Positions 54,882 through 64,000 of a stretch of 64,000 bases of DNA are shown here, one piece after another. Each line of letters starts with the position of its first letter. The first letter of the stretch is position 1. The DNA is from Petaurus breviceps papuanus (Eukaryota; Chordata; Mammalia; Diprotodontia; Petauridae), in assembly GCA_028583685.1 (NCBI GenBank), contig JAMXIF010000051.1:49554951-49618950 (forward strand). The letters run 5' to 3'. The position numbers and the translations under genes are program-made. A model generated the notes under the pieces. That model did no database searches. It saw only the letters and a list, made by a program, of their open reading frames with translations, and was not told the DNA's origin.

Positions 54882-55110
54882 AGCTATGTGGGGCAGGGAT
54901 AGAGTGCCAGGACTGACATCAGGAAGACCTAAGTTCAAATCCAGCTTCAGGCACTCATTAGCTATGTGACCTTGAGTGAGTCACTTAAGCCTATTTGCTT
55001 CAGTTTCCTCATCTGTAAAATGATCTGGAGGAAGAAATGGCAAACCACTCCAGTATCTTTGCCAAGGAAACCCCAAATGGGGTCAGGAAGAGTTGGACAT
55101 GATGTACATG
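54882..55110 (+). mobile_element. Mar1-type CORE-SINE with RTE-like tail
   Basis: 'caggaagacctaagttcaaa', 'gagtgagtcacttaagccta', 'cagtttcctcatctgtaaaa', 'ggcaaaccactccagtatct', 'gccaaggaaaccccaaatgg'. Confidence 0.88.
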
Positions 55111-55129
55111 ACTTTGGAAGTGGGGAGGA

Positions 55130-55235
55130 GTCGTTTGTGGCTGGGTCTAGAGTCAGGAAGACTCATCTTCACAAATTCAAATCTGACTTGAGATACAAAA
55201 AGTTGGCGTTGACTGGACAACAACAACCATGGATT
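55130..55235 (+). mobile_element. Mar1-type SINE with large internal deletion
   Basis: Head 'ctagagtcaggaagactcat' and 'acaaattcaaatctgacttg' join directly to the tail 'gttggcgttgactggacaac' and (aac)n. The central core is missing. It lies just downstream of another Mar1 copy. Confidence 0.6.
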
Positions 55236-55314
55236 TCACCAGATTTCCAAAGGGGTCCAGAACACAGAAAACGTGAGACCTGGTCTAGTCCAACATGTAT
55301 CTGAGTGAGGATGG

Positions 55315-55510
55315 TAAGATCAGAGAATCATGAATCTAGATTTGTAAGCAACCTTAAAGATCATTTAATCCAACCAGCTCATTTTACAAATTAGGAAATG
55401 TGAGCCCAGAGAGGGAAAACACGATTTGTACAAAATAATACAAGTATAAGGACAACAGATGGGATTTGAACCCAGGGTCTCTAAGTGCAGAGCCAAAGCT
55501 TTCCTCCATG
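55315..55510 (-). mobile_element. CORE-SINE with L3-like tail
   Basis: 'aaagatcatttaatccaacc', 'agctcattttacaaattagg', 'gggatttgaacccagggtct'. Confidence 0.75.
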
Positions 55511-55614
55511 AAGGGGTGTTCACGAGCACTTCACTTTTGAATAGCTCTCTTAATTAGAATGTTGTGGGACTGCGGGGATTCCCTGACATTAAGTCTAAAT
55601 CTGTCTTTTTTTTT

Positions 55615-55712
55615 GGTAATTTCCAGGCATTGTTTTTAGTTCTGCCCTTGGGGACCAAGGAAAATAAATCTAATCCCTCTTCCATACAAGAGCCCTTCAA
55701 ATGCTTACAGAT

Positions 55713-55758
<46 letters not shown>

Positions 55759-55950
55759 CACTTAAACACAATTTTTCTCTTCCCTAAGAACACCCCAGTT
55801 CCTTCAATCCATCCTCCTATGGCCTTATCTCCAGGTCCTTCACCTTTTTCGTTACTCTCCTCTAGAGGAACCCCTTGCTTATTAATGCCTTTTTTGATGT
55901 TGTGGTACCTAGAATGCCACCCCAAGCAGCATTCATCTCTGTACTCATCA
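55615..55950 (-). mobile_element. L3/CR1 LINE with internal (CA)n
   Basis: 'ttttagttctgcccttgggg', 'taatccctcttccatacaag', 'agcccttcaaatgcttacag', then a CA repeat, then 'ccccagttccttcaatccat'. Inverted CR1/L3 3' region. Confidence 0.78.
55712..55755. repeat. (CA)22 microsatellite
   Basis: About 22 uninterrupted CA units inside the L3; likely to vary in length between individuals. Confidence 0.95.
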
Positions 55951-55994
55951 AGACTAGCACTATGCCTTGTATGTGAGTTAGTCGGCAATTCCAT

Positions 55995-56060
55995 TCAACT
56001 AATAGGTATCAAACACCTACTACTTACAAGTCACCATTGTTGGCACTGAGGATGGGCTCC
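55995..56060 (-). mobile_element. L2 LINE terminal fragment
   Basis: 'taggtatcaaacacctacta' and 'attgttggcactgaggatgg'. Confidence 0.55.
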
Positions 56061-56194
56061 CTAGGTGAAAAGCTTGTACCTCCCTTTTCCTCAACAATTT
56101 CTAGTTTTAGAATCATGATCAAAGTAATAAGTCCATTATTTCAGGAAAGTATAGGTCAATCTACTCCCTTGTGACTCCACTCACCAAGCCTGCA

Positions 56195-56370
56195 ATTTTT
56201 CAAGCCAAAATACTCCTGCCTAACTACCGATTCCTAACATGCATGCTCTCTCCCCTTATTAGAATGTAACCTTCTTGAGGACAGGGACTTTCTTAACCTT
56301 TGTTTTTGTACCTCTGGTGCTTAGTACAGTGCTCAGCACATATCAAGTTCTTAACAAGTTTTTTTTTATT
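56195..56370 (+). mobile_element. L2 LINE 3' end
   Basis: 'ttagaatgtaaccttcttga', 'ggacagggactttcttaacc', 'gcttagtacagtgctcagca'. A (CATT)n/(TATC)n patch follows to 56400. Confidence 0.85.
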
Positions 56371-56599
56371 CATTCATTCATTTCTATCTATCTATTACTT
56401 TCTCTCCTATTTTTCCATTGTGCCCTCCGAAACTCTCATTCTATTGTTAACAAACTGTCATTCATCTAGAAATGTGTCTTCCATCCAGAAATTACTGTGT
56501 ATGTGACATATTTCTAAATTTTCTTTTTACTGTGAACTTAACAATCAGCAAATAGAATCTTTTCAACATAAAAAAAGAACAAGGTGATGTTCTAAAAAA

Positions 56600-56760
56600 T
56601 CATGAGCATATTTTCCATTTCATATTCTCTCTGTATATTTTGTTTCTCTCCAACTGAATGTGAATATCTTGAGGGAAGGAATTTCTGCTTCTTTTGTCTC
56701 TGATTAACAGTGCCTGGCATAGAGTGGGTACTGAATACATTATTGCTAATGGAATCAAAT
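56600..56760 (+). mobile_element. L2 LINE 3' end
   Basis: 'caactgaatgtgaatatctt', 'gagggaaggaatttctgctt', 'acagtgcctggcatagagtg'. Confidence 0.8.
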
Positions 56761-56776
56761 ATAATGTTGATTGTAT

Positions 56777-56826
56777 TTTAATGTTAATGATATTTTGTTT
56801 CAATATTTAATGTTAATGATATTTTG
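56777..56826. repeat. Short direct repeat, 21 bp, period 29
   Basis: A 21-base unit starting tttaatgttaatgatatt occurs at 56777-56797 and 56806-56826 with a 8-base spacer. Confidence 0.8.
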
Positions 56827-56846
56827 CCAAGTAACACCATGAAAAC

Positions 56847-57108
56847 AGGGGCAGCTAAGTAGTGCCATAGTGCATAGAGTACCCAGCCTGGGGTCAGGAA
56901 AACACATCTTCATGAGTTAAAATCTGGACTGAGACATTTGCTAGCTGTGTGACCCTGGAAAAGTCACTTAACCCTGTTTGCCTCAATTTCCTCATCTGTG
57001 AAATGAGCTGGAGAAGGAAATGGCAAACCACTCCAGTATCTTTGCCAAGAAAACTCCAAATGGGGTCACAAACTGACTGAAACAACTGAACACCACCACC
57101 ACCACCAA
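56847..57108 (+). mobile_element. Mar1-type CORE-SINE, full length
   Basis: Head 'gggcagctaagtagtgccat', 'tgctagctgtgtgaccctgg', 'caatttcctcatctgtgaaa', 'ggcaaaccactccagtatct', tail with (CAC)n. Perfect 11-bp duplication accatgaaaac at 56836-56846 and 57109-57119. Confidence 0.93.
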
Positions 57109-57119
57109 ACCATGAAAAC

Positions 57120-57545
57120 TGATAGAGTTATCAGGACCTTTCCTGAAGCCTTTACAGAATGGCAGAAACTACCAGAACTTTCACTCAACTGGTATGGTCT
57201 TTGAGAAGAGAATCAATTGGGAATTAAGCTTCAACTCTTTTGTGCATGACATGAATAATCTGAAGTTCGTGGTCTACTGTGTGTGATGGGCCAACCTGCG
57301 CCAGGAGAGTGAGTTTCTCCACAGGAAGCTCCCTACAGAAATTCAACCGTAGGTCCATTCCTTATGCCTCTACTAGGTGCAGTTTGTGTCCTCAAAATAG
57401 TTTTTCCCCCATTCTGCATAATATGTACAGCTCACCCCCCCCAAAATCCTATACACAGATAAGAAAACAGAAGGAAATCTGAGGGAGATTAACCACTGTG
57501 GGGACATTGGGAGGCTTCAGAGAGGAGGGAGGAACTCAATAAGTT
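57120..57545. other. Unassigned stretch
   Basis: No repeat or gene recognised. Confidence 0.45.
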
Positions 57546-57554
57546 TATCAAATA

Positions 57555-57562
57555 AATGAATA

Positions 57563-57600
<38 letters not shown>

Positions 57601-57602
57601 AT
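57555..57602. repeat. (TA)n microsatellite
   Basis: About 23 TA units with one ACAT interruption; fully self-complementary. Confidence 0.95.
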
Positions 57603-57604
57603 GT

Positions 57605-58460
57605 GGTTGGAAGGAGAGAAGGGATGTTGAATCTACATCTGGGAAGGCAGAAGAAAGGATCCCCTTTCCCCCAAGTTCACAGATGTATCCTGGGAAACAT
57701 TCAGTTGTATTATTTTGCATTTGTTTCATAATAATCTCCATTTTGACCAAAACCTCATAGTGGGGAGAAAAAGGAGTGGGGATGTCAAAGGGATGCTTCT
57801 CTGCCCCTTCCCCAGAATAGCTCACATTGATTAGCCAAGTGTTTTCCTTTCAACGTGTTTTACAAATGGGAAACTGAGGCCTATTCCCCTGACTGAGTTC
57901 TGAAGGATATTATAATGAATTATGAAAAAAAGCAAAAAAGAATTGGAGGTAAGAAGGAAGAGATTGAGATAAATCCCCAGATGGTCCATCTGAATAATTT
58001 GGTGCATATTATATTCCTTTCTCCATTAATTCCCTAAGTAAGAGGTATCTTATCCCAGGACCTTGGAAACACATCCTAGCCTTATCAGAGAAAAGATCCT
58101 CACATTTGGATACCACATTTGGAAACTGACTTCTGTGGCTAAAGAGGTCATGGGAAAAAGGTAGAGCAGTAATTATAAAAGCAGTGGAAAGACTTCCCAC
58201 CACATGGAGGCCTCCCCTCTGTCTCTCTGCCCTTCACCATATTTCTTCCCCTCCCTGGGTGGCTGCTTAATTTTGCTACTCAGTTCTAGAAGCCCCTTTT
58301 GTTTCTGTGGGCTTTTCTGTCTTACTGGAAGCAATGATTACAAGAAATGCTACTCACTGGACTTTTGGAAGTCAAACCTTCTCAAGCTCCATGGACTTCA
58401 TATACATACATACACAGAGACACACATACAGACACACACAATGGTACCCATGTCTGGTAT
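57605..58460. other. Unassigned stretch
   Basis: No gene or repeat family recognised, apart from a SINE scrap 'tgggaaactgaggcctattc' near 57870 and ACAC/ACAG simple sequence at 58400-58440. Confidence 0.45.
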
Positions 58461-58464
58461 ATTT

Positions 58465-58523
58465 TGGCAAAGGCTACCAATGGATTTAAGCCACTGGGAA
58501 ATATTCAAATATGTTTGTAGTTA
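58465..58523 (+). repeat. 59-bp direct repeat, copy A
   Basis: Matches 59595-59653 in the same orientation, 54 of 59 by eye. Shared core 'gatttaagccactgggaaat'. Family unknown. Confidence 0.85.
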
Positions 58524-58524
58524 T

Positions 58525-59390
58525 TTTGTTAGTTATCATAAATATTTACGTTGCTGTTATCAGGCAACTATATAGAGAGGGAAGGTTTCCTCCACAAATA
58601 CCATCAATAGAGAGCCCTTCACTAATTGGGAAAGGAAACAGCTGTTTGGCACTCAAGGACCATGACTGATAACTTGAAAAAGAGCAGACATGAGAAGTAT
58701 TTACTTTAGGCTCCTCCCAGTGGAGCTGAGGAGTCCTGGAAGAAAAGTTTGAGAGATTAATCCTACAGAGAAGCTTGGAGCTCTTCTGCCAGACTTTGAT
58801 ACTGAAGACTCCAAACCTTCCTTGATGAGTGGCTGAGCCATCTGGGACTGACTGGGAGAGCAGTCTCTTTCCCCTTACAAGAAGCAGTATTTATCACTGA
58901 ATTAAATTGCCTTCTAATGACTCAGCTTGGGTACCACTCAGGGGTCTATGGATGAGGGGGATGGGTGCTAATTGAGTCTGTCGCTCCACATCCTAACTTG
59001 AATTTTAAGGGTTACTGTGTATTGATTTGCTAACTGGTTTGCAAGTTAACAGCTCTGTGGAAAGACCTTTGAACTGGTTGCTTCTCCCAGGGGAAACATT
59101 ATCTCTATGAGCTTCATTCCTCAATTGACAAAGAAGAAAGAGAACATGGCTATTGGCAGGGACATTCTAATCTCACAGGCAAACCTAACTACAAAATGAC
59201 TCCAAGCATCAAAGCAGACACCAGATTTAGATCTGGAACAGACCTTAGAAATCCTTTCCAACACCTCCTTTTTTCTGGAGGCCCAAAGAAAGAGATTTTC
59301 CCTAGATGTATACAGAGGGGAAACAAATCCATGTCCCCCAACTTTAGTTCCAACTCAATGAAACAAGCATTAACGTGTACAATGTCGAAC
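58525..59390. other. Unassigned stretch between the 59-bp repeats
   Basis: No repeat family or gene recognised. Confidence 0.45.
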
Positions 59391-59394
59391 AGAA

Positions 59395-59489
59395 CTGAAA
59401 TTCCTTCAGGACACAGAATGTTTTGGTTTTGTCTTTGACTAACCAGTGCCTAGCATGCAGTAGGGGCTTAATAAATGCATGTTGAACTG
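59395..59489 (+). mobile_element. L2 LINE terminal fragment
   Basis: 'ccagtgcctagcatgcagta' and 'ggggcttaataaatgcatgt'. Confidence 0.8.
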
Positions 59490-59575
59490 CCGGGTACTTT
59501 GCTAAATGCTGGTGTTACAAAGAAAAAAATGAAACAGTTCTTGCCCTCGAGCAGCTTGTACACTTTTGGTGTGTG
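59490..59575 (-). mobile_element. L2 LINE fragment, tail-to-tail
   Basis: 'tactttgctaaatgctggtg', 'ttacaaagaaaaaaatgaaa', 'ttgccctcgagcagcttgta'. It abuts the forward L2 end. Confidence 0.72.
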
Positions 59576-59594
59576 ATACAATGCCTTTACCAAT

Positions 59595-59653
59595 TGGTAA
59601 ACGCTATCAATAGATTTAAGCCACTGGGAAATATCCAAATATGTTTGTAGTTA
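59595..59653 (+). repeat. 59-bp direct repeat, copy B
   Basis: Partner of 58465-58523. Flanking sequences on both sides do not match those of copy A. Confidence 0.85.
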
Positions 59654-59654
59654 C

Positions 59655-61030
59655 TAGTCTTTAATGAGAAAAAAAGTGAAATGAAAACAAGCCAACATTT
59701 TAGTTACAGGAATTTAAGAAGGATGTGGTTAAGGTTAGTTTTTTCTTACGGCCCCCTCATAACCATCCCTTCCCGCCATCGTACACTGTTTATATGTCAG
59801 AAATTTACTACCCTCTTTAAAAAATTACTTAAGGTGAGTTCAGCCCTAGTGTAGCTTAGCTAATGTCTTAGGAAAAGTTCATTTTTTTCCTAAGGCCTTT
59901 CCGAGTTAACAGGGTGTGAAGTTTAATTTGAAAATCATATAAGTTCAGTTTATTGAATTTGAAATGTTCCAATTTTATCACTTTGGAAGCATTCCTTCAA
60001 ACATGTCATTAAAACTACCGAAGTGGGCTTTTTGCATTGATGGCTCTTTCCTAATTAGCCATCTCTACCAAATGAATTCCCATTATCTTGGAGGGGAAAT
60101 GGTTCTGTAGTCAATAGTAAACATAGGCGAACTCTCTGCCACTTCAGCTTGGGCTATTAGACAGATTTGAATGATAGAGCATTTCAGAGCTTCAGGAATT
60201 CCTAAGTACATACTTTTACTTTTCTTCTCGGGGTTACCTTTAAAATTCAGGCCTGGATAAAGTCATTGCTAAAACGATCTATAATTCTATTCTCTGTTTT
60301 CACCAACAATTGCCCCTGGGTTCATTTTTTAGAATTTTGCCACACCAGAACACCCTTAGGAACTCATGGGAAATGGTTGGAACCTTGGGAAGAAGGGACC
60401 ACTCCATCCCAGAATTCCTGATTGAGGAGAGGAAAGCCAGGCTTAGGTTGACATGCAATCTAGATAATGGCAGAACAGACTTCAGAACTCAGAGCAGAGA
60501 CAGGGAAAGAGCCTAAAATTCTATATGGGAAATGTCAGTAAACCCTGAAAGGACAACAAATCCTGAAGAATGAGATTATATTTGGCACAAATACAAACCA
60601 TGCCACTGAAGAAGAAAAGGAATTGTCTAGCGTGACTGCCAAGCTCATAGAAGGTGCTTCAACAGTCCTTGCTGACAACTAAAGAGACCCAAGTATATGG
60701 ACCAGTTTAGATTTGTAAAACCTTAATGATACATAATTAGTGACCCAGCTTAGTCTGGGGGCAAAGCTAAGAAACTGCACCTTCCTCTTGTCTCTGTAAA
60801 GTTCAGAAGGGGAGGTGTGTCATCTGGGGTGGGGGGGTCACAGGTGAGTGTTGGTTGCTTTGACTAAACTTTCCCCCTCTCTACTTTCCTTCTTTTTTTC
60901 TTTAATCTTTGATACAATGGATGGTTTACTCATTAGAGGTGGGAAAAGGGATCTACTCAGAAAAAAGGGTGATATAAAGACAAAAAAATCAATAAAAGTA
61001 GAAGATAGAGATGAAACCTGAGTTTTCATT
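59655..61030. other. Repeat-poor stretch
   Basis: No repeat recognised over 1.4 kb. 59870-60210 is complex and AT-rich ('gctctttcctaattagccat', TAATTA-type motif). G-run near 60831. No credible frame. Confidence 0.4.
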
Positions 61031-61034
61031 CCTT

Positions 61035-61185
61035 AACTTCCAAGTTAAGAAATTCCCTCTACTAATACAGGCAGCACCTTCTCTACAATTTAGAGTCCTA
61101 AGGAATTGCTAAGTTGAGAGTGTAAGTGATTTGTCCAGCTCAAATAGACAGCCTGAGTCAGAAAAAGGACTTGAAAATGAGACAG
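61035..61185 (-). mobile_element. SINE with 'caatgaaatcacag'-type tail
   Basis: 'ctactaatacaggcagcacc', 'ttctctacaatttagagtcc', 'ttgagagtgtaagtgatttg' and 'agaaaaaggacttgaaaa' are the reverse complement of the same blocks in the copy at 63405. Confidence 0.7.
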
Positions 61186-61224
61186 AGTGATATTGGAAAC
61201 TTACAAAATCATGATTTTTTTTTA

Positions 61225-61925
61225 AGGGAAAGGAGTGAGATATTAAAATGACTGGTGAGGCAATTTCTGGCAAAATTCGAGAACGTGTCATTAGATGGAT
61301 GGTTTGTAAGTAAGGATTTAGAATGGAGAACCGGGATGAGTAAGAGGCAGCATGGATTTTTATCAAGAAGAGGCCATTCTCAACTATCCTAATGTTCTTC
61401 TCTGATAGGGTTGTTTGGCGAGGGAGTTCAAAAATATGCCGAGGCTACCCCATACCAGGATTTCATCGAAGCATTAGATTAAATCTCTCATCACTCTTGT
61501 GGACAAGAGGGAGAGGTGTGGGTTAGACAATAACAGTTCGGCAGAGGCAGAGTCGGTTGGGTGACTGGACTCAAAGAGCCATTCATGGATTCAAAGGAGG
61601 AAGGTTTATAGTGGAATGGCGCGTGAATCCGTGCTCCGCCTTGGGACTTTGAAGAAATGTATTGGATTGGGGCGGCTAGGTGGCGCAGTGGATAGAGCAC
61701 CGGCCCTGGAGTCAGGAGGACCTGAGTTCAAATCCAGCCTCAGACACTTAATACAAAAACTAGCCGGGTGACCTTGGGCAAGTCACTTAACCCCAATTGC
61801 CCTCCAAAAAGAAAAAAAAAATTGGATGGATGGAGGAGAGGTGGCACCCATCAAATTCTCAGATGGTGCAAAACTAGAATAGATAGCTAGCATGCTGGAT
61901 GGCAGAACCCAATTCCAAATATTAA
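61225..61925 (+). mobile_element. L3/CR1 LINE reverse transcriptase relic
   Basis: The sequence corresponds to the RT region of CR1-clade ORF2: 'ggcaaaattcgagaacgtgt', 'gcatggatttttatcaagaa' (HGFLSR in place of HGFI), 'gatttcatcgaagcattaga' (DFIEALD in place of DFSKAFD), 'tctcatcactcttgtggaca'. A tRNA-SINE at 61670-61820 interrupts it, then 'atcaaattctcagatggtgc' continues. Decayed frame. Confidence 0.78.
61670..61820 (+). mobile_element. tRNA-derived SINE, monomer, young-looking
   Basis: 'ggcggctaggtggcgcagtg', 'agcaccggccctggagtcag', 'ccgggtgaccttgggcaagt', 'ttaaccccaattgccctcc', A-tail. A-box-like tggcgcagtgg at 61681-61691 and B-box-like gttcaaatcc at 61726-61735. Several CpGs are intact. 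Short target duplication, attggattg at 61661-61669 and attggatgg at 61821-61829. Confidence 0.93.
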
Positions 61926-61939
61926 AAAGAATTTTATAA

Positions 61940-62115
61940 ATTAGAATACAAGAGGTAACATGGCATAGAGGATGGGGAGCGATTTGGGGGTTGAAGTTTT
62001 TCTGGTCCCACATTTTTTCTGTAGGACTGTAGGCAAATTATTTAACCTCTCAATGCTGTGGACAACTCTCTTAGACTATCTGTGGCACACAAGGTTCTAG
62101 TCTGCATTGGTACAA
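61940..62115 (+). mobile_element. SINE with 'caatgaaatcacag'-type tail, truncated
   Basis: 'gtaggcaaattatttaacct', 'ctcaatgctgtggacaactc', 'tcttagactatctgtggcac', 'gtctgcattggtacaaggag'. The last part of the tail is replaced by CA/TA repeat. Confidence 0.65.
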
Positions 62116-62119
62116 GGAG

Positions 62120-62290
62120 TTATACACACATATACACACACTGTTATACATGTTTACACATAACATTCTACACATACAGGGTCTCCAAAAAGTTTTGGCA
62201 CAGTTTTAAGCTTTAATAAGGGATACACATATACATATCCACATACATGTATGTAAAAATATGTGAGCATATATGCACATTTCAAATAAG
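62120..62290. repeat. CA/TA simple repeat
   Basis: Alternating ACACAT/ATATAC, interrupted by a mariner end at 62177-62220. Confidence 0.8.
62177..62220 (+). mobile_element. Mariner-type element, left half
   Basis: 'cagggtctccaaaaagtttt' then 'ggcacagttttaagctttaa', preceded by TA at 62175-62176. The right arm is missing, so it is half of the palindromic element. Confidence 0.7.
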
Positions 62291-62810
62291 GTGTAAATAA
62301 CAACCAAGAAAGAAAGCCAGGCATTTCTAAAAGGTTTGTTCTCCTTTAAAAATCACTTTAGACAAATAAAATCTGTGTGGTCACACAACCTCTGTGTTGC
62401 TGCCCCCCAGACACAGGCAGAATGCCTTGCTTTTTGCTCACTTGGAAGTGGACTATCCCTAGCCTTTGAAGGCCTCTGGCATGATTCTGGCTCTCAGATC
62501 CTTGGTCATACAACTCCTCCTGGGGTCAACAAAGCTAGACCTGAGGCTGTCTCAGGGCCAGCAAGTGGGTTTGGAGCCCCAGGGTTGCTGGTTTGGCTTC
62601 TGCCTTCTGCCAAGGAGGAAGTGGGGGAGGAGAGAGCAGTGTCTCCAGCTGCCCAGGACTCCCTGGGGGTGAAAGCCATCTCTCTACAGACTTATACTCT
62701 CGGGGGATTCTGCTCAAACAGAAACAACTGCCTGGTGGAGGGGGTTGGGAAAGACAATTGGAATCTCTAGATCTCTTTTCAGGGATGACTGAAGGAGCTG
62801 GTGAGAGAGC
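62290..62810. other. GC-rich unassigned patch
   Basis: 62390-62780 is clearly richer in G+C than its surroundings. Several overlapping frames are open here on both strands (longest 62336-62770, 144 codons), as expected in GC-rich DNA. No known domain and no splice-site pair that I would trust. Confidence 0.4.
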
Positions 62811-63009
62811 ACAGCTTCCCAACCTGCTTTGTGTCATGGAGCCCCTTGGCAGCTGGTCTGGTAAAGCCTACAGAATCCTTCTCGGGAGAATGTTTGCAAA
62901 TGCAGAAAATAAAACACATAGGATCCCAACGGTATCTAATTATATTGAAATGCAGTTAACAAAATATTTTTTTTTAAAAAGGTCATGGACCCCGGGCTAA
63001 GAACCACTC
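62811..63009 (+). mobile_element. hAT-like non-autonomous DNA element, second family
   Basis: Left 'cagcttcccaacctgctttg' and right end (reverse complement) 'agtggttcttagcccgggg' form degenerate inverted repeats. Inside: 'tgtgtcatggagccccttgg', 'gagaatgtttgcaaatgcag', 'attatattgaaatgcagtta', 'ggtcatggaccccgggctaa'. About 200 bases, non-coding, old. Confidence 0.72.
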
Positions 63010-63234
63010 CAACTAAGCCAGCTTCCCATCCCTCCCCAGCTCACCTCCTTCTACAGAAAATCACAGATGACTAAGCCCTGAGAGAAGCCCTACTTGTCAT
63101 CTAGTCTGGGACTCCTGTCACAGATAATAATCCTTCCCTATGCATGCCTTGAGAGACAGCAGAATGAAGAGATGAGAGATACAGCCCAGAGTCTGCAAGA
63201 CCATCATTTAAGTTCAGCTTAGGAGACAGTCTAG

Positions 63235-63400
63235 CTGTATGTATATGCACATGCATACACATATCTGTATGTATGTGCATGTGGTCATGGACTATATGTG
63301 GATGTTTATATGTGTGTCTATGTATTACATGTGAAGGTACATGTGTGTATGCATGTATAATGTATATGTATGCATGCATCTGTATGTATGTGTATGGATG
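63235..63400. repeat. TG/TA simple repeat
   Basis: Alternating TGTATG/CATGTG. It explains the Tyr/Ile/His-rich frames on both strands. Confidence 0.88.
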
Positions 63401-63404
63401 CATA

Positions 63405-63590
63405 AACAAAGACCTGAGTTCAAGTCCTGCCTCTGACATATACAGGCTATGTGATCCTAGATAAATCATTTAACCCCTCAGTTCTTTGAGCAACTCCAAG
63501 ACTATGAGCCGAAAAGAAGGCGCTGATCTGTATTGGTAAAGGAAGATCATCATCAGGAGCTTTTTACAGCAACGAAATCACAGGAACTGT
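63405..63590 (+). mobile_element. SINE with 'caatgaaatcacag'-type tail
   Basis: 'ctgagttcaagtcctgcctc', 'atttaacccctcagttcttt', 'gagcaactccaagactatga', 'ctgatctgtattggtaaagg', 'aacgaaatcacaggaac'. The best copy of this family in the window. Confidence 0.8.
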
Positions 63591-63602
63591 AAGAAATATG
63601 GT

Positions 63603-63672
63603 GTGGGAGAAGGAGACAGAGACACAGAGAAAGAGAGAGGAGAGAGACACAGAGACAGAGCGACAGAGAGAG
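63603..63672. repeat. GAGACA/GA microsatellite
   Basis: Purine-rich (GAGACA)n and (GA)n. Confidence 0.93.
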
Positions 63673-63689
63673 AATTCAGTAAGGTACAG

Positions 63690-63750
63690 ATGTGAATTGG
63701 TAGAGAGAGTTTTCTCACTGTGGGCTACCTTTACCAATGACAGCAGAAAG
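63690..63750 (+). mobile_element. Second tail of the same SINE family
   Basis: 'gaattggtagagagagtttt', 'ctacctttaccaatgacagc' repeat the tail seen at 63530-63585. A tandem tail duplication split by the microsatellite, or a second truncated copy. Confidence 0.5.
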
Positions 63751-64000
63751 AAGGACCAAATAATCTATATTTTAGACATTGCCAATGAACGATGCATTAA
63801 CCCCATATACGGTATAGGAGGCAGAAAACCAACGTGAGATGCTTTGGGGAAATTGAAAAATTCTTTAAAACAATAACTTCTCTTGCAAACAGTCCACCTT
63901 TTAATATCAATATTCCACTGATGGGGTTTTATGACTGTGAGTGACAGCACACTAACATTAACACAACAACCCAACCAGAGGATCATGGAGAGGTGGGCAG
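63750..64000. other. Unassigned window end
   Basis: No repeat or gene recognised. Confidence 0.45.

Noticed and set aside
55564-56049. 161-codon forward and 146-codon reverse frames
   Set aside because: They overlap on opposite strands and run through an inverted L3 fragment and a (CA)22 repeat.
61681-61735. tRNA gene from A- and B-box-like sequences
   Set aside because: The boxes belong to a SINE with A-tail and target duplication; no cloverleaf continues after the B box. The same applies to the other tRNA-SINE copies.

Overview
The window reads as ordinary intergenic or deep-intronic DNA from a marsupial (metatherian) mammal. The strongest clue is a set of tRNA-derived SINEs whose head reads 'ggcggctaggtggcgcagtg' (clean copies at 61670-61820, 40596-40743, 35743-35925 and, inverted, 407-578, 18852-19012 and 50150-50326). 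Also marsupial-like are Mar1-type CORE-SINEs with an RTE/BovB-like 'ggcaaaccactccagtatc' tail, a heavy load of L2 and L3/CR1 LINEs, MIR/THER1-type CORE-SINEs, and L1 3' ends of the marsupial type. Species cannot be fixed by eye; an Australian marsupial such as a dasyurid is a guess.

I find no protein-coding gene, rRNA, tRNA gene or CRISPR array that I can support. The open frames (longest 176 codons) are short, overlap one another or lie inside repeats. Several carry LINE fossils: positions 16 to about 400 hold a relic of an L2 reverse transcriptase C-terminus, 3376-3387 encodes an L2 YADD box, and 61225-61925 holds an L3/CR1 reverse transcriptase relic.

Layout. 1-5 kb: two long L2 copies, an L1 3' end, a polypurine tract. 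5-7 kb: unassigned. 7-10.6 kb: CORE-SINEs, a 500-bp decayed TG/TA block, a TC/TG microsatellite, a small mariner element. 10.7-12.5 kb: unassigned. 12.5-19 kb: nested L2, L3, Mar1 and L1 plus the first dimeric SINE. 19-33 kb: many L2 fragments in both directions, a hAT element nested in a CORE-SINE. 33-40 kb: unique blocks, a perfect 46-bp tandem duplication, a hAT element with a degenerate 8-bp target duplication, a possible solo LTR. 40-52 kb: a four-layer nest at 40.3-40.9 kb, a second dimeric SINE inside an L3, a tail-to-tail L2 pair. 52-55 kb: the largest repeat-poor block. 55-64 kb: L3, L2, Mar1, SINE families, mariner and hAT remnants.

The most interesting observations are two full-length dimeric tRNA-SINEs with the same head-to-tail junction, each flanked as one unit by a single target-site duplication, which implies that a dimer itself was mobile; repeated tail-to-tail L2 pairs; two copies of a 0.2-kb hAT-like element; a 59-bp direct repeat pair 1.1 kb apart; and several repeat-free blocks that could be conserved regulatory DNA. 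Family names are from memory of consensus sequences. No search or alignment program was run, so fragment boundaries are usually good to about 10-30 bases and exact only where target-site duplications are given.
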